Positions 43,214-52,055 of a DNA stretch of 64,000 nucleotides are shown piece after piece. This DNA is from a virus. Position numbers and translations under genes: made by a program. Below the pieces are notes generated by a model. The model saw nothing but the letters and a program-made list of their open reading frames with translations, made no database searches and was not told the origin of the DNA. Each line of letters starts with the position of its first letter. Within the stretch, counting starts at the first letter, position 1. The stretch spans positions 16,724-80,723 of the IMG/VR virus record IMGVR_UViG_3300031857_015617. One strand, 5' to 3'.

Positions 43214-44593
43214 TTACCTTACTATCCAATACTCCACTCTTGTCCCTTCAGACCATTCAGCATAAATTATATTAACAGTACTTGTTTGATAAGTTGTACT
43301 ACCCAATAATACCCACCCAACTGGAACTGTGGGCGCTGTACCACTATTATGGTATATTTTTTGGGTAACCCCTAATTTAGCATTTGTTAAAGTATCTGTT
43401 AAATTAGAAGATATCGGTGAAGAGTAAGTACCGAATACTGTGTTACCGGTAAAATGTATTGTTGCTGTAGTACTAGATAATGTGGTTATTGTTGCTGGTT
43501 GCCAAGTTCCATTACCACTAGCATCAGAGGTTAATACATATCCACTTGTTGCTCCCGATGTTACTTGTAATGAGGTCGTTTTTGTTTTACCACTAACCTC
43601 TAATCTTTCTGTTGGGGTAGAGGTTCCAAACCCACTTAAATCACCTATAACATTTACAGTACCATCTTCAGATCTAAAATGAGCAGATGCTTTACCATCA
43701 ACACCACCCCTATCGGCTGAATAAAATTTGAACCCATTTGTAATACCACTAGTAGGTGAGGTACCATTAGGTATGTAAATACAATTTGAATCCGTAATGT
43801 CTTGTTGTAAATCACCTAATAAAAAATTACTAGTACACGTCAATGACGCCTTTTTTAAAATACTAGCACCTGGATTTCCGTCTGTCAACCAAAAATTAAA
43901 TTTACTTCTAGAAATAGACGAAATGATTTCTGTTTCTGTTTGTATTCTACCAGTATCATAACTAACACCAGCACTATAGTCTGTCCTAAATAAAATTGAG
44001 GCCTTTCTTGTTTGGTTTTGGTTTTGTGAAAATAAAATATGATCAAGTTCGGAACCGTACCCATTACCTGCAAGAGATATGGGGTAATTTCCGTGAGTTA
44101 GACTACCTAAAGTTAATTTACCACTGCTGGAACTTAAACCATTTTCACTTAAAATAATTGCTGGGTTACCAAACTGATTGACTGATAGGTTTGTACCATA
44201 TTGGCCATTTTTTCTCATAGTTAGACCAAAATTAGAGTCACCATATTGTAAAGTATAATTGTCATCCCAAGTGGTGCTCACTGTTGAATTTGTGACTGAA
44301 AATAAATTACCACTATCTACACTATTTCTAATTCTAAAAGTTGTGTCGGTAAGCGTTGTCCCAGTAGCTATTACTTGTAATATACCATTATTATAAGTCA
44401 ATTGACTACTTCCACTTAGTGATGAAGATGTATCAAATAAAGCAATTTGCCCTGTAAATCCACTTCCTGAAACACCTGAAGGTGGTAGATTATAATAAGT
44501 TGTTGCTGATATACTTGTTGTGGTTAATGTACCATCAACTAGTCCGTTTCCCTTTGATACGAACCCATTTTTAATTATAAATTCATTTGCCAT
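43214..44593 (-). CDS. Tail fibre-like protein
   Basis: This 459-residue protein begins MANEFIIKNGFVSKGNGLVDG, a start typical of phage fibres with head-binding beta strands. The middle (FRIRNSVDSGNLFSVTNSTV...) is beta-rich. Residues about 330-365 contain TERLEVSGKTKTTSLQVTSG followed by ATSGYVLTSDASGNGTWQPA, a module also present in the fibre gene at 48597. The C-terminus ends GWVLLGSTTYQ...WSEGTRVEYWIVR. It is a structural protein without visible enzyme motifs. Confidence 0.75.
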   Translation of the reverse strand: MANEFIIKNGFVSKGNGLVDGTLTTTSISATTYYNLPPSGVSGSGFTGQIALFDTSSSLSGSSQLTYNNGILQVIATGTTLTDTTFRIRNSVDSGNLFSVTNSTVSTTWDDNYTLQYGDSNFGLTMRKNGQYGTNLSVNQFGNPAIILSENGLSSSSGKLTLGSLTHGNYPISLAGNGYGSELDHILFSQNQNQTRKASILFRTDYSAGVSYDTGRIQTETEIISSISRSKFNFWLTDGNPGASILKKASLTCTSNFLLGDLQQDITDSNCIYIPNGTSPTSGITNGFKFYSADRGGVDGKASAHFRSEDGTVNVIGDLSGFGTSTPTERLEVSGKTKTTSLQVTSGATSGYVLTSDASGNGTWQPATITTLSSTTATIHFTGNTVFGTYSSPISSNLTDTLTNAKLGVTQKIYHNSGTAPTVPVGWVLLGSTTYQTSTVNIIYAEWSEGTRVEYWIVR

Positions 44594-44624
44594 TTAATCT
44601 TTTCCCTTTCCAAGATTTATAACA

Positions 44625-44631
44625 ATAAATA
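44625..44631 (-). promoter_or_regulatory. Putative late promoter element TATTTAT
   Basis: ACATATATTTATTGTTATAAA on the minus strand, 31 nt before the start at 44593. It would separate this fibre gene from the LamG array. Confidence 0.4.
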
Positions 44632-44691
44632 TATGTGTTAATTAAATCTGGATCTTAATGTATTATAATTTTGTAAAATTTATAAATACAA

Positions 44692-45423
44692 TCAAAACCC
44701 AAATCTTGACTTTGTTGAGTTATAGTTTTGTAATATTTCAGACGATGTAAGAACCCTATTATAAACAATACCCTGCGCAATACTACCAACCATATATTGT
44801 CCAGCAAAGTTGGCTCCAGCAAACTGAATTGGTGCGCTATGGTCCGAATGTAATGTTGTTGTAGTTAATACTGGTATACCATTCACATAGATAACAACAT
44901 TATTATTTGGTGGTCCGGGTAAAACAACCCCAATGGTCTCACCAAATGTCATAGCAACGTGAGTCCAAGTGTTTGTACCTAAATTGATTCCAGTACTTCT
45001 TATTCCCGCATTTATATTACAACTAGGACAAGTTGCTAAGTAATTACCCCAATCAAATGCACATAATACATTATCAATTAAAAATAAACCCCAAGCGTTT
45101 TGTTTTGTAATAACACCTCTAAAACTACTATTACCACTTGTTGCTTTAATCCAAGCACTGATTGTCCCTAAAGTTATTTGTAATTGTGGTGTGTTTCCAC
45201 AATTAATATATTGGTTAGACCCATTAAAAGTAAACATACCACCGACAGATGTACTAAATATTGGTGTATTAACCAAAGAACCATTATTTATGTTTCCAGA
45301 AATATCTTTTAATGTTGACCCACCCTGTAAACTATAATAAGAATTCGGTGAACTTGGGTCTATATAAATTAATAAACCATCTTCAACAATATTAGGCCCT
45401 CGCCAATTACCTACCGTACTCAT
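44692..45423 (-). CDS. LamG/concanavalin-like paralogue 5
   Basis: This 243-residue protein has GLLIYIDPSSPNSYYSLQGGS, MFTFNGSNQYINCG and a TWTHVAMTFGE core. VVIYVNGIPVLTT follows and the end is SSEILQNYNSTKSRFGF. Cys residues CPSC occur in a loop. It overlaps the next paralogue by 4 bp (ATGA). It is one fold-type unit of a single jelly-roll domain and is probably a virion surface lectin. Confidence 0.82.
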   Translation of the reverse strand: MSTVGNWRGPNIVEDGLLIYIDPSSPNSYYSLQGGSTLKDISGNINNGSLVNTPIFSTSVGGMFTFNGSNQYINCGNTPQLQITLGTISAWIKATSGNSSFRGVITKQNAWGLFLIDNVLCAFDWGNYLATCPSCNINAGIRSTGINLGTNTWTHVAMTFGETIGVVLPGPPNNNVVIYVNGIPVLTTTTLHSDHSAPIQFAGANFAGQYMVGSIAQGIVYNRVLTSSEILQNYNSTKSRFGF

Positions 45424-46139
45424 AACCCAAACCTACGTTTTAATGTATTATAATTTTGTAAAACTTCTGATGATGATAAGGTTTTTGTGTAAACCATAAA
45501 ATTATTTATTCTTGCAGGTAAAAACCAAGTCTTCCCAGGAGTAGAATATGTACCCAAATTAAAATGGGTATTTGTGTTAAAATAACAATTCAAACTAGTT
45601 GATGTACCTTCTAAAACCCCATTTACATAAAGTGACATTGTACTTGTTAAAATATCATAAGTACAAGTTATATTATACCAATTATTGATAGTCCAATTAT
45701 TAGTTGTGGAATATATAATACCAAATGGGTTAAATGTTTGAAAACTAATCCTACCTGAAGCATTACCTAGTAAATGTAAATAATTATCAACACCATTAAG
45801 TAATGTGTTTTGGGCTTCCATAACCATATAATAATTTGTATTTGCTGGCGTTATATTAATTGTTGGACTAAACCAAATACTAAAAGAATAGTTACCAAAT
45901 GTTTGGTTTGTTGTTATTTGTGGTAATCCTATGTAATCATTAGATCCGTCTAGTAATAAACAACCCTTATTTGTTTCAGAAAATGTTACACCATTAATTA
46001 ATGTTCCACTATTTTTTTGTTGTACACTAATATCTGACCAAGAAGTACTGCCCGAAATATAAGATTTAGGATTTGAGGTATCCAAATAATAAATTAAATT
46101 TTCTAAAATAATATTTATACCACCCTCTGTTGTACTCAT
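45420..46139 (-). CDS. LamG/concanavalin-like paralogue 4
   Basis: This 239-residue protein has NLIYYLDTSNPKSYISGSTSW, CLLLDGSNDYIGL and a NWYNITCTYDILTSTMSLYVNGVLEG core. The C-terminal family end is SSEVLQNYNTLKRRFGL. It shares ATGA-type overlaps with neighbours on both sides, indicating one polycistronic unit. Confidence 0.82.
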   Translation of the reverse strand: MSTTEGGINIILENLIYYLDTSNPKSYISGSTSWSDISVQQKNSGTLINGVTFSETNKGCLLLDGSNDYIGLPQITTNQTFGNYSFSIWFSPTINITPANTNYYMVMEAQNTLLNGVDNYLHLLGNASGRISFQTFNPFGIIYSTTNNWTINNWYNITCTYDILTSTMSLYVNGVLEGTSTSLNCYFNTNTHFNLGTYSTPGKTWFLPARINNFMVYTKTLSSSEVLQNYNTLKRRFGL

Positions 46140-46429
46140 TATCCATTACCATTAAGTATAGTTTGATTAAATGAAACTGAATATGGATTAACCCATTCAG
46201 GAGTCTCCAAAATCGTTAAAATTTCTTCATAGGTATAAGGACCTTCTTTTGTTGTTAAAGAATCAACAGATGATGGAATATCACCATCCCACTTAACAAA
46301 TGTTTTTGTTTCATCTACTGAGTTCCTGACTGTTTCTTCAGATGTTTCTAGTACCTGAGAAAAATCAATTTGATTTAACTCCGATACATTGAATATCATA
46401 AATTGTCTGTTGTTATAAACTGCTCCCAT
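46139..46429 (-). CDS. Small protein inserted in the LamG array, unknown
   Basis: This 96-residue protein (MGAVYNNRQFMIFNVSEL...) contains EETVRNSVDETKTFVKWDGDIP and a C-terminal EEILTILETPEWVNPYSV. It resembles small phage tail proteins of unknown role and may be a fibre assembly chaperone. It shares one base with paralogue 4 (stop/start overlap) and lies 5 bp after paralogue 3. Confidence 0.7.
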   Translation of the reverse strand: MGAVYNNRQFMIFNVSELNQIDFSQVLETSEETVRNSVDETKTFVKWDGDIPSSVDSLTTKEGPYTYEEILTILETPEWVNPYSVSFNQTILNGNG

Positions 46430-46434
46430 AATTT

Positions 46435-47184
46435 TTATAAATTAAATCTACCTTTATGTGCGTTAAAATTCTGTAATACTTCTGATTCAGATAACGCTCT
46501 ATTATATATTCTAGTTATTGCTATTTTTCCTTTATAATTTATAAGATTATTACCAGTACCTCTACCTAGTGTTAATGAACCACCTAAATAAGTAATCCAA
46601 GAAGGGTTAGATGATATTGTTGCACCTGTTACTGTTGTAACCAAAGTGCCATTAACGTATATTTTAACTGTGGATAAATCTCTAGTTACTGTTGCCAAAT
46701 TCCATTTATTTGCTGGTGCTACGTAATTTGGTGAACCTATAAAATTAAATGAACCTGGTGATGGATAAGGATTACCATTGTTTGATCTAAACCATAGATA
46801 CCCTATTGCACCATAATCATAAATATAATTTAGTTGGAATTGACTATCTTCAACTTGACCGGCTCTCATTAAGTGACCCGAACCATCAAATATTGCGTTT
46901 GTTCCACGACCAGTTGAGTAAAACCAAGATTCTAAAGTATGACCACTAGCAACACTTAAAGTTGGATTATATGTAATATTTGCGTAATCATTTACACCAT
47001 CAAATAAAATACTACCACCATTAGAAGTATCATAGGTCGGTCCATTTATTAAAGTAAAATTATTTCTATTACCTGTTAAATCAGACCATAACGTACCGCT
47101 ACTCGGATATGAATAAAGATTAGCACCATCCAAACATACTACTAAACCATTTGTTACCACATTAGGTGCTACATTTCCACTCAT
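46435..47184 (-). CDS. LamG/concanavalin-like paralogue 3
   Basis: This 249-residue protein has NGLVVCLDGANLYSYPSSGTL, SILFDGVNDYANI and a KWNLATVTRDLSTVKIYVNGTLV core. The end is SESEVLQNFNAHKGRFNL. It is a single jelly-roll domain of the same design as its neighbours and overlaps paralogue 2 by 4 bp. Confidence 0.83.
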   Translation of the reverse strand: MSGNVAPNVVTNGLVVCLDGANLYSYPSSGTLWSDLTGNRNNFTLINGPTYDTSNGGSILFDGVNDYANITYNPTLSVASGHTLESWFYSTGRGTNAIFDGSGHLMRAGQVEDSQFQLNYIYDYGAIGYLWFRSNNGNPYPSPGSFNFIGSPNYVAPANKWNLATVTRDLSTVKIYVNGTLVTTVTGATISSNPSWITYLGGSLTLGRGTGNNLINYKGKIAITRIYNRALSESEVLQNFNAHKGRFNL

Positions 47185-47882
47185 TGTCCAAATCTTGTTT
47201 TTAATGTGTTATAGTTTTGTAAAACCTCATTAGCTAATAAACCTCTATTGTATATTTTAACGTTTGCTATTTCACAATTACCATTTGTTGTTTGTCTTCT
47301 AGCTATTTGTAGTGTTCCGGTTGTATTTGTAATATTTCCGTCGGCAAAAACACTACTTACAAATACACCATTAATGTAAAATTTTAAATCATTACCATCA
47401 TAAGTAACACAGTAGTGGTTCCAAACATCTATACATTGTGAATTATTTAAAAGTGTAAATACAACTTTTTGACCTGTACCAGCCCAACGTTCAGAAGCAA
47501 TTGCAATTACATTTGGGCTATCCCTATAAAACCACAAATTGTACCCATTTCTTGGCGCTCCATATTCACGATTAAGTAATCCGTGAAAAGTACTATTTGC
47601 TGTGATTATTTTTGCAAATAAACTTAAAGTATAAGGACTTCTATTTAAAAATTGTAAATCTGACAATATAGGGAATGTACCTTCATCATTTAAACCATCA
47701 AATAAAATACTCCCTTTATTTTTTGAATCAAATGTTGGACCATTAACTAATGTACAGTCATTGTTTCTACCACTTAAATCAGACCATACAGTTGAACCTG
47801 AAACATATGAATTAATGTTAGCAGCATCCAAACACAGAACTAAACCATTTGTTACTATTTTTGGTGAAAAATTATAACTCAT
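47181..47882 (-). CDS. LamG/concanavalin-like paralogue 2
   Basis: This 233-residue protein has KIVTNGLVLCLDAANINSYVSG, SILFDGLNDEGTF and a HYCVTYDGNDLKFYINGVFV core. The end is ANEVLQNYNTLKTRFGQ. It is closest to paralogue 1, with an almost identical N-terminal 20 residues. It overlaps paralogue 1 by 4 bp. Confidence 0.83.
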   Translation of the reverse strand: MSYNFSPKIVTNGLVLCLDAANINSYVSGSTVWSDLSGRNNDCTLVNGPTFDSKNKGSILFDGLNDEGTFPILSDLQFLNRSPYTLSLFAKIITANSTFHGLLNREYGAPRNGYNLWFYRDSPNVIAIASERWAGTGQKVVFTLLNNSQCIDVWNHYCVTYDGNDLKFYINGVFVSSVFADGNITNTTGTLQIARRQTTNGNCEIANVKIYNRGLLANEVLQNYNTLKTRFGQ

Positions 47883-48595
47883 AATCCGAATCTTGTTTTT
47901 AAAGTGTTATAATTTTGTTTTAATTCACTTAAACTAAGGTCCCTATTATAGATATTAACAGTTGCAATGTTACAGTTATTATAATTTATAAACCCAGGGA
48001 ACCCTATTAAAAAATTAGATGTTATATTGATTATATTACCTAATGATGTGGTTTGACTTAATAATTCACCATTTAAATACATTTTAAGTGTTGACCCATC
48101 ATAAGTTGATGAAATATATACCCAAGAACCTTGTATAGAACTACGACTTACATTTGCCCCTGTACCACTTGAACCAGCGGTTGAGAATCTCTCTGTGTAA
48201 ATATAAACCTGATCTGATGGTTGACCTTCTATTGTGTATAATAAATTATAACCATTTCTAACACCACTAATAAAGTCTTCTCTTCTTATCCAAGAAGGGT
48301 ATGTTGATTTAAAATTCACAATTTTAGTAAAAACAGAAAGTGTATACGGACTATTATTTAAAAAAAGAATGGAACTATTCTTACCACAATTTACATAATC
48401 GTTTAACCCATCAAACACTATACTACCCATATTATTGGGATTAAAAGTTGGTCCATTAATTAAGGTACCATCGTTTTTATTTTTTGATATGTCATTCCAT
48501 GTTGTACTACCACTAATAAATGATTTAGTATTGGCAGCATCTAAATATAATACTAACCCATCCGTAACAATTTTTGGTGAAAAATTAAAACTCAT
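47879..48595 (-). CDS. LamG/concanavalin-like paralogue 1
   Basis: This 238-residue protein has KIVTDGLVLYLDAANTKSFISG, SIVFDGLNDYVNCG and a SWVYISSTYDGSTLKMYLNGELL core. The end is LSELKQNYNTLKTRFGL. It is the first gene of the array, starting 1 bp after the large fibre gene stop. Likely glycan-binding; the ligand is unknown. Confidence 0.83.
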   Translation of the reverse strand: MSFNFSPKIVTDGLVLYLDAANTKSFISGSTTWNDISKNKNDGTLINGPTFNPNNMGSIVFDGLNDYVNCGKNSSILFLNNSPYTLSVFTKIVNFKSTYPSWIRREDFISGVRNGYNLLYTIEGQPSDQVYIYTERFSTAGSSGTGANVSRSSIQGSWVYISSTYDGSTLKMYLNGELLSQTTSLGNIINITSNFLIGFPGFINYNNCNIATVNIYNRDLSLSELKQNYNTLKTRFGL

Positions 48596-48596
48596 A

Positions 48597-50669
48597 TTAT
48601 ATACTTCTTATTATTGTTTTAACAACCCAGCTTGATGTTACGGCTGATGTCTCTAATATCGCATTACCACTACTCACAACCATATTAAATGTTATACCAC
48701 TTGTGTTTCCAAAATCGGTTGTTGTTGTTTCTGTAAAATTAACTGAAGTTCCACTCCATATTGACATAATGTTTCCGGCTCTCAAATTGGTACCATCATT
48801 AACTGTGTAATCAAAGAAAGCTCCGGTGTATGCGCTTGTAGGAATTGAGTATATTGTTGTAGTTCCGGCGTTTGCGGTCTTTTTACTTGTAGTATTTAGT
48901 GATGGTGCTTGGTAACTACCCATTAATATCGTATTATCACTAAAGGCTTCAAGTACTGGTAGACCAGAAATATCGTTAACACTAAATAATGAACCAATTA
49001 AACTATCTGTAACACTAAATAACTCACCACTTGATCCTTGAATTGTAAATATTGGTGTTGTCGTTCCGGAGCCATAAATTTTAACAACGTCTGTTGTTTG
49101 ACCAGAAAATATTGAGTTCCCATTAACATATAAATTACCATCAACTCTTGTATTTCCACTTACGTGTAGTCTTTGTTGAGGAACTCCTTTAGTCCCAAGA
49201 CCTAAATAACCATTACCATCACTAATAACCTCAAGGCGCATCATTTCGGTATTGAGACCTCTAGCTGTTAATACTGGTGCCGCATGCCAAGCAAAGTGTT
49301 TACCACTTAAGGTTCCAGAATAGTGAGAAAGGTCAAAATATAAATTACCATTACCGCCACCGGCATTTTCGTGATATGAAGATAGCATTGAACTACCAGC
49401 AAAATAAGAACCCCATAAACTTGCGGTATAGTCTGGTGAAAACGTTGAGAAAAATACTGATGTTGAAAACGCCCCATTTTTTCTTTGAGCAATTTCAAAA
49501 TAAGTTCTTGACGCTGAAGTATTACCTTCACCATAAAAATTAATTATGTTTGCACCAGAACCATTTGATTGGAAACTTAAATTATTTCCATTCATAGTAA
49601 CAGTTCTACTACCAGTTAATGTGCCATCAGAATTATATAAATTAGTATTAAACGGGGCTTGCCAACTAGCGTTACCACTCACATCTGATGTTAAAACATA
49701 TCCACTATTAGCCCCATTTACAATTTGCAAATCTTGTGTGACTACTTTTCCAGATGGTAATTCTATTGATACTTGGTTTGTTGAGCCAAAATTAACATTA
49801 CCTTCGTCGCCTGGATTAATATTTAATGGTGAACAGGCGTGTAAATTTGATACGTATATATCCGCAATACATTCAGATATTGTGTTTCCGGTAAATTTAA
49901 GTGGTGCTAAATCAACAGAATATGCATTTGTCAAATCATTCCTATTAAACTCAACAATTGTACCATTAAGTGTTGCACCAGTTGTGTAGGTGTTTGTATC
50001 GTCAAGTAATTGACTAACGTCAACAGAAAAGTTAGTCACCAAATCATTACCAACAAAATCAATACTTTCACTTAATGAATTATATGTTCCGGCAGTTAAA
50101 TAAAAATTATCTGTTGATAACGAACTTAAATCAACATTAAATGGAACAAATCCAGTATTTCCAGAAAAAGTAATTAATTTTGTTCCGGGATTAAAAGTTC
50201 CTGAAGTTACATAAATATCATTCTCTGGTAAATCAATTAAATATGTTGTTCCGGAACCTATAATGGACCCGCCACTTAAAATTATATTACCATTTAATAC
50301 AATTAGTTGGCCTTCAGGTTCTAAGTCCAATGTACCCTCAACGATTAAATCACCATATATAAAACTTTGGAAATTATTTTCAATTATATATGTTTGTCCC
50401 GATGGAATAAACCATCTATTATATCTTGGAATATCGGCAGATAAACTTGTTCCGTTGTTTAAAGATAATGTTAGATTATCCTCTAAAGTATTATATGTTA
50501 CCCCGGTTAAAAAAGTATCGCTTGAATCAAAGTAATTGGCTAACTCACCAATAGTTACTTTGTTTGTTACATCTGCTTCAACATTAACTATTGGTAGAAC
50601 ATCAAGTGATGAAATATCATTTGCTAAAATTAATGGTAAGTCAACTATTCTTTTATTTAAGTTGGGCAT
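48597..50669 (-). CDS. Large tail fibre protein
   Basis: This is a 690-residue protein. The start at 50669 (MPNLNKRIVDLPLILANDIS) is preferred over an in-frame Met at 50717 because the promoter-like element lies between them. The N-terminus LPIVNVEADVTNKVTIGELANYF is typical of Bacteroidetes-phage fibres. Beta-rich repeats of the form VDLSxLSTDNFYLTAGTYNSLSES follow. A module with LQIVNGANSGYVLTSDVSGNASW is shared with the 43214 gene, and LHACSPLNI resembles a site in the YadA-like fibre. The C-terminal part may be a tip domain. Confidence 0.78.
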   Translation of the reverse strand: MPNLNKRIVDLPLILANDISSLDVLPIVNVEADVTNKVTIGELANYFDSSDTFLTGVTYNTLEDNLTLSLNNGTSLSADIPRYNRWFIPSGQTYIIENNFQSFIYGDLIVEGTLDLEPEGQLIVLNGNIILSGGSIIGSGTTYLIDLPENDIYVTSGTFNPGTKLITFSGNTGFVPFNVDLSSLSTDNFYLTAGTYNSLSESIDFVGNDLVTNFSVDVSQLLDDTNTYTTGATLNGTIVEFNRNDLTNAYSVDLAPLKFTGNTISECIADIYVSNLHACSPLNINPGDEGNVNFGSTNQVSIELPSGKVVTQDLQIVNGANSGYVLTSDVSGNASWQAPFNTNLYNSDGTLTGSRTVTMNGNNLSFQSNGSGANIINFYGEGNTSASRTYFEIAQRKNGAFSTSVFFSTFSPDYTASLWGSYFAGSSMLSSYHENAGGGNGNLYFDLSHYSGTLSGKHFAWHAAPVLTARGLNTEMMRLEVISDGNGYLGLGTKGVPQQRLHVSGNTRVDGNLYVNGNSIFSGQTTDVVKIYGSGTTTPIFTIQGSSGELFSVTDSLIGSLFSVNDISGLPVLEAFSDNTILMGSYQAPSLNTTSKKTANAGTTTIYSIPTSAYTGAFFDYTVNDGTNLRAGNIMSIWSGTSVNFTETTTTDFGNTSGITFNMVVSSGNAILETSAVTSSWVVKTIIRSI

Positions 50670-50681
50670 AGTTTTTATTTG

Positions 50682-50688
50682 ATAAATA
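50682..50688 (-). promoter_or_regulatory. Putative late promoter element TATTTAT
   Basis: AGTATATTTATCAAATAAAAAC on the minus strand, 12 nt before the start at 50669. Confidence 0.5.
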
Positions 50689-50722
50689 TACTTTAAGTTA
50701 TGTTTTTGATTCCCCAAAAAAC

Positions 50723-50756
50723 AAAACCCCCAATTTTTTTATAAAAGGGGGTTTTT
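50723..50756 (-). terminator. Rho-independent terminator
   Basis: AAAACCCCC (50723-50731) pairs with GGGGGTTTT (50747-50755). On the minus strand the stem is followed by a TTTTGTTTTTT tract. It ends the 50776-55100 operon and precedes the fibre promoter. Confidence 0.85.
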
Positions 50757-50775
50757 AAATTAAATAGACATTATT

Positions 50776-52050
50776 TTATAATCCTAATTGTGAAAGAATA
50801 TCATCTTCATCTTCGTCCTCATCTTCCTCATCATCGTTTTGTTCTAATTCTGCGACAAGTTCATTAACCATTCTTTGTATCTTATCCATACCAGCTTGTT
50901 TTTCCGCTAAAACATCTTTGAATAGTTGGAAAAATTCTTGTGCTGACATAGTACTAATTTTACTAAAAAGATATAATTGAATGTGTCTTTGGTCCTCATC
51001 ACTTAAAAGATCAATTGGGTATGCTCTTTGAAGTAACTCCCAAAATACTGGCCCTAATCTTAAATCCCAGGCTTCAGCTGGAACTGTATCTTCGGATGCC
51101 ATAACCATTTCAGCTTGTCTTGGGTCGTCAGGTAATCCTTGAGTCCCAAGAACTTCATAAACACCTTTAACAAGTTCGTGAACAAGTGTTGGGAAATTAA
51201 TTCCTCTTGCAATTACTGTTGGTGGATTTGTTGATGCGTCAATTTCAGAAGTACCGGCTTCACTACCTCCTTCTCCAGACATAGCCTCTATTGTTTCTTC
51301 CGGATACAACCAGTATAAGTGGTCAATAATTGCTGTTGATAAACTATAGTACTCAATTAAATCTGGATCTATTTCATCTAGTTTTTCAGAAACTAAATGA
51401 TACATATATTGACCTTTTTTTGCTGCACCACCAATAAGAGCATTAATCATTCGTCTCTTATTTTTTTCCATATCAAAATTATCCATAGCATCCAAAAACG
51501 CCTCAACATCATTTTGATTCTCTTGAGCATTTTTAAAAGCTTGTGTCATTTCTTCTCTTGATGGTTTTTCAGATTCTCTTCTCATTTTTTGAGCCGACTC
51601 ACTTTGACCCATACCAACAAGTTTTGCATCAAATTGTAACTGACCTTCAGGAACCCCTAATTGTTTTTTAACTAAATCAACAGCCATTTTCTCAAGGTCC
51701 GCTTTGTGTCTAGACTCCATTCTTGATGTTTGACTAATTGCTTGTGAAACAAGCATTAATAAATTCATTAGTGGATTTCCAGTTGTTAACTGAGTTGTTT
51801 TACCAGTTGTTCTTTGGAGTATTGTTTTTAATTTTGTAACAGTATCCTTAAATCTTCTTGAGGCAACAAGTTCAATAAAATCTCTATCCATTCTTGGCAT
51901 ACCGGGATGAGAAGAATATGGTGTTTCTTTACCTAATATTTTTCTTTCAATACTTGGGTCCATTCTTTCTGGTCCTTCGTAATCAATTGGAGCTTCATTT
52001 AAATTTCTTCTTATTAGATTTTTAATTTGTCTGTCGTTTAACTTTGCCAT
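50776..52050 (-). CDS. Putative internal virion protein with LxE propeptide, unknown
   Basis: This 424-residue protein has the N-terminus MAKLNDRQIKNLIRRNLNE|APID, a basic amphipathic helix ending in an NLNE|A site like the capsid cleavage. The body is helical and charged. FPTLVHELVKGVYEVLG at about residues 290-306 has an HE pair but not a full HExxH metalloprotease motif. The C-terminus is very acidic (DDEEDEDEDEDD). It is probably packaged in or attached to the head. No family was recognised. Confidence 0.7.
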   Translation of the reverse strand: MAKLNDRQIKNLIRRNLNEAPIDYEGPERMDPSIERKILGKETPYSSHPGMPRMDRDFIELVASRRFKDTVTKLKTILQRTTGKTTQLTTGNPLMNLLMLVSQAISQTSRMESRHKADLEKMAVDLVKKQLGVPEGQLQFDAKLVGMGQSESAQKMRRESEKPSREEMTQAFKNAQENQNDVEAFLDAMDNFDMEKNKRRMINALIGGAAKKGQYMYHLVSEKLDEIDPDLIEYYSLSTAIIDHLYWLYPEETIEAMSGEGGSEAGTSEIDASTNPPTVIARGINFPTLVHELVKGVYEVLGTQGLPDDPRQAEMVMASEDTVPAEAWDLRLGPVFWELLQRAYPIDLLSDEDQRHIQLYLFSKISTMSAQEFFQLFKDVLAEKQAGMDKIQRMVNELVAELEQNDDEEDEDEDEDDILSQLGL

Positions 52051-52055
52051 TTTAT

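Noticed and set aside
50776-52050. Metalloprotease suggested by VHELVKG
   Set aside because: There is no second His in an HExxH pattern and no downstream metal ligand motif.
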